From assembly GCA_030737875.1 (NCBI GenBank), contig CM060909.1:392965565-393029564 (forward strand): DNA of 64,000 nt, in the 5' to 3' direction. The notes under the pieces were generated by a model. The model ran no database searches and had not been told where the DNA came from. It saw only the letters and a program-made list of their open reading frames with translations. The translations under genes and the position numbers were made by a program. The DNA comes from Allium sativum (lineage: Eukaryota; Streptophyta; Magnoliopsida; Asparagales; Amaryllidaceae). Shown here piece after piece: positions 57,209-64,000 of the stretch. Numbering within the stretch: the stretch's first letter is position 1; each line of letters opens with the position of its first letter.

Positions 57209-60200
57209 CTAACAAAGAAAAGAGATTGAGAGTGTACCCTCAAAAAGGAATGGATAAAGCCCACGCATCTTCTCCTCGGTTTCCCAAGTTGCGTCTTCTT
57301 CGGCTTCACCCCATTGAACCTTCACCAACTTGACCTCTCGATTCCTTAGCTTCTTGGTCTCCGTCCCCAAGATACGAATCGGAGCTCTCCTCAAGGTAGC
57401 CTCTTTCTCCACTTCCACATCTTTCAGAACACTTTGCTCAACAACCTCTGCTGATTCATGTAAACACTTCCGGAGATGCGAGACATGGAAAACATCGTGT
57501 ACTCCGGCAAGCTTCTCGGGCAACTTCACTCTATAAGCCATCTGCCCGATCCTCTCTATAATAGGGAATGGTCCAACAAACCTCGGTGCTAACTTCCCAA
57601 CGGCTCCAAATCGGACCACATTCCGCAAAGGAGAAACCTTCACGAAAACCATATCCCCAACATCAAACTCCAAATCCGTTCTTCGCCTATCAGCATAGGA
57701 TTTCTGTCGGTCTTGGGCCGCTTTCATCCGTCTCCGAATCAACTCGATCTTCTCGGATGTATCTCTGATCATATCAGGCCCAAGTATAAGCTCATCTGTA
57801 GTCTCCCACCAACATGTAGGCGACTTGCACGGCCTCCCATATAAAGCTTCGAATGGTGCCATCCCTATACTTGCCTGATAACTGTTATTATACGCAAACT
57901 CAACAAGAGGAAGATAGTCTTCCCAAGTACCACCAAAATCCAGAATACAAAGCCTCAATAGATCCTCGAGTACCCTATTCACCCTTTCGGTTTGACCGTC
58001 CGTCTGTGGGTGATAAGCAGTACTTAGATTCAACCTTGTGCCCATGGCTTCTTGCAAGCTATTCCAGAACTGACTTGTAAAGATTGGGTCACGGTCACTG
58101 ACTATACTAGAAGGGACTCCATGTAGTCTCACAATCTCACGAAGATATACAGACGCTAGCCAAGATGCGGTTCTCTTGCTCTTTACCGGAATGAAATGAG
58201 CACTCTTCGTAAGTCTATCCACAATAACCCAAATGCTCGTATTCCCTTTCCTTGACCTTGGTAGCCCATCGATAAAATCCATGGAAATACTCTCCCACTT
58301 CCAAAGTGGAAAGTCTAGAGGATGCAATAGCCCACTGGGCTTCTTCGACTCGGCCCTTACTTGCTGGCAAATGATACATCTAGAGACAAACTCTGCCACA
58401 TCCTTCTTCATCCCAGGCCAAAAGAAAATGCGCTTCATATCTTTATACATCTTATCTCCGCCCGGATGTATAGTCAACTTAGAGCGATGCGCTTCCTCAA
58501 GAACTTTTCTTACTAAATCTTCTACCACTGGAACACATAACCTTCCGTCTCTCCTCAGCCAACCCTTGTCATCAATAGAATATCGAGCGAGATGACTAGA
58601 CGCCTCTCCTCGAATCAGCTTATCCATAATCTCAACTATCTGAGGGTCTTCTCTCTGCGAAGCCCCAACTTGATCAAGAAGGGTAGGTCTGAGTTCCAGA
58701 GATGCTAAAGAACCGGTCATCGACTCAATTGCCAAAGAGAAATCAAAGGTTGCCACATACTCTAAATTCTTCATCTCAACGAATAGAGGACTCAGAGTCA
58801 ACCTTTTTCTACTCAATGCATCCGCTACCACATTCCCCTTGCCAGGGGTATAAGCTATCTCAAAATCGTAGGACGCCAATAATTCCATCAATCTTTGTTG
58901 CCTCAGATTCAGATCCTTCTGAGAAAAGAGATACTTCAATGACTTGTGATCGGTATAAAGCTCAAATCTTTCTCCCAGAAGATAATGGCGCCAAGCCTTG
59001 AGTGCATATACTATTGCTGCCAACTCTAAGTCATGAGTGGGATAATTCTTCTCATGCACTTTGAGTTGTCTGCCGCCAAAGCATATCACTCTTCCTTCTT
59101 GCATCAGAACAGCTCCTAACCCCGTGCCACATGCATCGGTGTATACTGTAAATAACTTCCCTCCATCGGGCAAAGCTAGAACAGGTGCTGATGTAAGAGC
59201 TCTCTTGAGCTTCTAAAAAGCAAGCTCGCATTCTATGCTCCACGCAAAGACTAAATTCTTCTTCGTCAATTTAGTGAGAGGAGCGGAAATCTTCGCGAAG
59301 TCCTTGATGAACTTCCGGTAAAAACCCGCAAGACCTAGAAAACTTCTCACTTCGGTTGCATTCCTTGGAGTCTTCCAATCCTGAACTGCAACTACCTTAG
59401 CGGGATCCACCGCTAAGCCTTTCTTAGACACTATATGCCCAAGGAATCTAACTTCCCTTCTCCAAAAGTGACACTTGGAGAACTTGGCCTTCAACTGATG
59501 CGCTCTAAGCGTATCCATCACCTCCACGAGATGCCTTGCGTGCTCTTCCTCATCCTTAGAGAAGATCAGAATATCATCTACGAAGACCACGACAAACTTG
59601 TTCAAGAACTCCCGAAACACCCTACTCATCAAGTCCACGAAATATGCGGGTGCATTAGTCAAGCCGAACGGCATGACAAGCCATTCGAAGAATCCATCTG
59701 GAGTTCTGAACGCAGTCTTGTCTATACTATCCACAGCTACCCTGAGCTGATGGAATCCAGTAGCAAGATCAAGCTAAGAGAAAACAGAAGCACCGACAAG
59801 TTGGTCAAAGAGATCATCAATGCTCGGTAACGGGTGTCTGTTCTTCTTAGTCAGCTTATTCAACTCTCGATAGTCAACACAAAGTCGGAGAGAACCATCT
59901 GCCTTGGTAGCAAATACCACAGGCGCTCCCCATTCAGATATACTTCGTCTAATGAAGTTCTTTTCAAGCAACTCCTTTACTTGCTTACTTAGCTCCCGCC
60001 TTTCACGCGGAGCCATGTGCCGAACGGGCAAAGAAACCGGCTTTGCATTATCCACCAGATAAATGCGGAAATCAATCTCTCGCTTAGGGGGCAACCCCCT
60101 AACTTCATCGAAAACATCCGGATACTCTCGAACCACTCTCACAGACTGAAAAGTCTCCATTGACGAGTCGAGTGATTCAAGATAGCACAACATGACGGGA

Positions 60201-61678
60201 CCTCTCGGATTACAAGAAATTTCTAGGGTGTTTCCGAGGCGAGTCACGAGCCTCACAACCCTATGCTCACAATCAAGAATGGCTCCATATCTGGACAGCC
60301 AATCCATGCCCAATATCAATCCGTATCCCCTGAAACCAAGAACATAAGCACTGCACAAGAACTCTACACTCAGTATAGAGATCCTCAAATCCCCACATAT
60401 CCTGGACAAATGGGCGGAACCCCCAATAGGATTTGAGACACAGACGGGATCATCTACCAAGCTAGTACTAAGGTGCAAACTATCAACAAGATCAGATGAG
60501 ATAAAGCTATGCGATGCACCAGAATCAAACAAGGTACGAACTGGAAAATCAGAAATATATACAAGGCTCTCAACAGAAATACTACCTCGATCGGGAACTG
60601 GAGCGGTATTGAGAGCATGAACTTGCCCTCCTGAAGGTCCAGCACGCTGAGTCTGACCCTGGCCTTGCCCTTGCTTCTTCGGGCAATCCTTACTGAAATG
60701 TCCAGTCTCACCGCAGAAAAAGCATTCACCATTCTTCCTTTTCCTCTTCTTACAATCCTTAACAAGATGCCCAACTGAACCGCAATAATGGCACTTCCCC
60801 TTGTTGTTCTTGCCCTTGTTGTTGTTCCCCTTGTTGCCTTGACTCTTGTTCTTGTTCTTGTTCTGATTGCCTTGACTGCTCTGACCACTTGGATTACCCT
60901 GATTTCCTTTTCCCTGGGAATCAGTCTTCTTGGCTTGAGTATCATTTTTCTTGACATCTCCCTGAAGTAACGCCATATCAACCAAGCTCTCAAACGTGGC
61001 CCCATGGGGAATATGTGACATAGCCAATCCCTGCAACGGCTCATTCAATCCTCTAGCAAAACGGAGAGCCTTCTTCTGAGGAGTATTCACCATATCCAAG
61101 CCAAAACGAGCTAACTGATTGAACTTGTTCACATATTCTTTGACAGACCTATCTCCTTGTTTCAAAGTTATGAACCTCTCCATTTGCAGATTCTCCTCAG
61201 CAGAAGATAGAAACTTAAGCATGAACCTTGCCCTGAAATCGGCCCAAGTCTCAACAGGCCTAGTACCATTGGTGACTTCCTACCAATAAGCGGCTTCATC
61301 CTTCATAAGCCAAACCGCCAACAAGATCTTCCTCTGATCGTCTAACCCAAAGATAGCAAATAAATCCTCGGTCTCTTTCAACCAATTTCTGGCCTCTACA
61401 AAAGTCTCGGTGCCTTGAAAATTCTTGCCACCCATTGCTTTGAAATCTTTGCAAGTCTTTGCGAAGTCGGCTTGAGGATGCTGAGGGGGAGGAGGAAGAG
61501 GAACCTCAGCGACAGGAGGAGGAGGTACATTAACTACAGGAGGAGGAACATTAGCCACTGGAGGAGGAGGAGGAGGAGGAACATCTGCGGGGCCGGCTTC
61601 GGTCGCCCTAGCCTCCAAAAGTTTCCTATACCAAACAGGTACGTGTACTCCCTCCGGAATAGCAAAGTTATCGGCCAT
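57209..61678 (-). pseudogene. gag-pol: gag-pol polyprotein of the Tekay chromovirus, three in-frame TAG stops
   Basis: One continuous frame of 1490 codons. Proline-rich N-terminus, gag capsid, two CCHC knuckles (residues about 296-309, 319-332), protease Asp-Ser-Gly-Ala (385-388), RT with catalytic FVDD (699-702), RNase H (Asp about 848), integrase with H2C2 (His1064, His1071, Cys1101, Cys1104) and DDE (Asp1134, Asp1195, Glu1231; 35 residues between the last two), and a C-terminal chromodomain (about 1430-1480) that targets integration to chromatin marks. Stops: TAG at 61282-61280 (codon 133, gag), 59776-59774 (codon 635, RT) and 59215-59213 (codon 822, between RT and RNase H). No frameshift. 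Terminal codon also TAG. All catalytic residues look intact, so only these codons inactivate it. Confidence 0.93.
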
Positions 61679-61863
61679 ACTGAAAACGAAGAAAAAGACA
61701 GATTCAGAATAGAGAAAAACGAAGGGATTTTGCTAATGGCTTTTTGGGGAATAGCCTTTAAAATAAACTAGACTTTTCTTTGGAAAATACTTTATACTTG
61801 GTTTTGAAAATAGTTTTCCAAAAGTTTTCTAAAAACCTTTTTGTTCCTTCTCGTAAACCATAT

Positions 61864-61875
61864 GCTCTGATACCA
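61864..61875 (-). other. primer binding site of the Tekay element
   Basis: Minus-strand TGGTATCAGAGC, perfect tRNA-iMet complement, two bases (TT) after the 5' LTR's terminal CA. Confidence 0.95.
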
Positions 61876-61877
61876 AA

Positions 61878-64000
61878 TGTAACACCCCACCTCCGCCAGG
61901 GTGACTCTTGCAAGCACTCTGACTTTGGAGGGGAGTTTGAATCAGGTAAACATGCATAATGATATATCAAGGCAGAACAAGAACATATGTATATATGTAA
62001 ACAGAGTAAATAACATAGATAAAACAGCGGAAGATTTTCAAACCATTTCAAAACGAGTCTGGTACAACATAATGTTAACTTTCCAAATAAACAAGTCTAG
62101 ATAAAATAACATCAACTGACAAACTGAAATACATAAGTGCTATCCCCAAAATAAGTGAGAACCATAGCTAGCTTCATGTCGAAAACGTACATGAGCTGAA
62201 ATCCCACAAGCAAGCAATCCAAAATCCAAGCTAGGCTCCAGTATTCCCTCCCTGAGAACCTTGGGGGGGAAACGGAAGAAAAGAGGCAAAAGAAAACAGG
62301 TCAGTCAAAAAGACTGAGTAAGCCCTACTACAATCAATGTAAACTGATAAAGTTAACTGGCATGAGCAGCAGGTATGATCATGAGGATAACAACATACTA
62401 GCATGGTGATTAACTAACAAGGTAGATAAAGGTGTCATCGCATAATCAGGTTTAAGGTTTTGCACCACGGGTGTACTAGCAAACTAACATGACTGGAATA
62501 AACAAGTATTGATCCCTTGGCCCAAGCTCTGGCCCAATAACATGAAATGACCCTCATACGAGGTCCAATAACATGAAGTGACCCTAATACGCGGTCCAAC
62601 CAAACAGTCTAGTCGATCGGCTCCCTAAGCCTAACTCGTCACGTGTTGGTGTCAATACGGCCCAAACATGATTGTAGTCGAACTGTGCCGGGTCCACCCT
62701 ACGGGTGTATCAAGCCCTAGGGTGTCAACCCTTGGACACCATAAACATGAGTGCACATTCTCGATCTACTGGTACCCGTGCATGTTTTCTCCGGCTACGG
62801 ACTATGTGCACGACCAGAGTCCGCCCGGAACTACACCGGCGTACCACCCTGCCGTCGTTTTTGGTCGCTTACCTCCAGCCCAGTAATCGTGCCCCCACCC
62901 TAGCCTAGTCCCTAGGGTCATGATGATACAAACTAGGGATTACTGCTGGAGTGGACCCCCATTGCTAGGATTTTTCTAGTGGGTTAAGTACAGTTTAACC
63001 CCTTTACTAATCATGGATTAACTTGGTTAAGTGTAACGATGAGTTCACGACTTAACCCCGGTTAATCTACCAAGCCCAAATTGGTTAAGTATTAAATGGA
63101 CCATGACTTAACCCTAATCATGAGGCATTAATTAATTTAATGCGCCTTAACCTCTCACATTAGACCTTGTTGTGGTTACTAGTTAAGCCGGGCGGGTCCG
63201 GGTAGCTTTACACCACAACTTGGTCTAACCTCGGGTCCAAGGTACAACATGGCCAACTTCTCACATTGGGTCCTATTGTTTGTAGCAACTAGTTAAGCCG
63301 GTCGGTTCCGGGTAGGTTTACGCTACAAACTCAACCCAACCTCGAGTTGGTCACACTTATCTTTTCTAAGTGTCATGTCCATCATGTTTCCAAAACACAT
63401 TACAAGTTTTCAAGCAATTGGGTAGACCTAACTTAATAGGTAAATTCCCAATGGGTAGACCTAACTTAATAGGTAAATTCCCAAGCTTATGTTTTTATGT
63501 CTTTTAAGTTTACCCATCCCCAAACGCAATCCCATAGCTTACATATCGCAATAGCGCATAAAGGATAGAAAGAGGGAACTTGGCTTAATCATGACATAAA
63601 GTGTTAAAGCCACAAGTTCAACATGGTGGCATATGAAATGTACATATGTTCATATACTTGCATTAGGCCTCAAAAGCATGCATAAAACCAAACTTACCAT
63701 ATTGGTGATACATGGTGCTAAATGACATGTAGAAATGGCCACAAGTTCGCATTTAACCTCACATGCAAGTTATCATAAGAGATATGATAACTTACATATT
63801 GCCAAAATGCAACCTTTGGCATAAAGCTTGAAGCTTTATGTTCATAAACCCAAGATAAGCTTGCATAACATGATAGCATGAACAAAATGTTCAACCCAAA
63901 CTTGCATAACATACTTGCATATCATAACATATCAAACCTGCATATAAACTTGCATATCATAACATGACATACTTGCATATAAACTTGCATATTACAACAT
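61878..64000 (-). repeat. 5' LTR of the Tekay element (partial)
   Basis: Near-identical to 53619-55740 and cut by the window edge. Main difference: the acceptor tract is 7 C (62269-62263) against 25. Branch hairpin at 62316-62302, TTCCGCTG at 62032-62025. Confidence 0.93.

Larger units (their letters stand above)
53619..64000 (-). mobile_element. Tekay-type chromovirus, Ty3/Gypsy (nearly complete, runs off window)
   Basis: Minus strand. 3' LTR 53619-56657, PPT 56670-56658, gag-pol 61678-57209, primer site 61875-61864, 5' LTR from 61878 past the window edge. Domain order gag, protease, RT, RNase H, integrase, chromodomain defines Ty3/Gypsy chromoviruses; the chromodomain style fits Tekay. The two LTRs differ by only scattered substitutions plus a G-run, so insertion is recent, yet gag-pol has three premature stops. 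Left flank pentamer ATATC (53614-53618). Confidence 0.93.

Overview
The window is repeat-dominated nuclear DNA from a flowering plant with a large, transposon-rich genome. Reasons: LTR retrotransposons primed by plant initiator tRNA-Met, a Tekay-type chromovirus (Ty3/Gypsy with a C-terminal chromodomain), a Copia gag relic, an L1-like LINE, two small hAT-type elements with 8-bp target duplications, and very AT-rich DNA with no convincing intact host gene. A eudicot is my guess, held weakly. At most there are fragments of host genes at the left edge (3-50 and about 1621-1830).

Layout. 1-3430: low-complexity flank with a diverged duplication and a 283-bp hAT-like element. 3431-20025: a 5'-truncated LINE on the minus strand, split by a 14.7-kb LTR retrotransposon (4413-19131) with a perfect 5-bp TCGTT duplication. 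That element is odd: two almost identical 7.17-kb LTRs enclose only 377 bp, with no protein-coding capacity. 20027-22715: Copia LTR, primer site and decayed gag. 22716-27480: another LTR start with no recognised end, plus unassigned DNA. 27481-32262: a 4.8-kb solo LTR on the minus strand. 32887-33439: a hAT-like element. 34453-50452: a second non-coding element with giant LTRs and a 999-bp interior, carrying a nested, internally deleted Gypsy copy (about 39185-44387). From 50453 to the window end, elements are nested in one another: an LTR (50453), an opposite-strand LTR inside it (51720), and inside that a nearly full Tekay element (53619 to beyond 64000) whose gag-pol is a single frame broken by three in-frame TAG codons.

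How the parts relate. The non-coding giant-LTR elements keep every cis signal a retrotransposon needs (primer site, post-primer hairpins, pre-polypurine-tract hairpin, polypurine tract) and share LTR architecture with the coding Tekay elements. They were therefore probably mobilised in trans by a Tekay-like partner. The most interesting signal is shared by LTR families of quite different sequence: TATA plus telomere-like box, GC-rich leader, a 5' splice-site-like sequence, several kb of AT-rich hairpin-repeat DNA, then a covarying hairpin containing a branch-point-like CTGAC, a pyrimidine tract and AG about 330-430 bp before the LTR end. I read this as an intron lying wholly inside the LTR. 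The coding families also carry twin about 100-nt nested hairpins with compensatory changes inside that putative intron.
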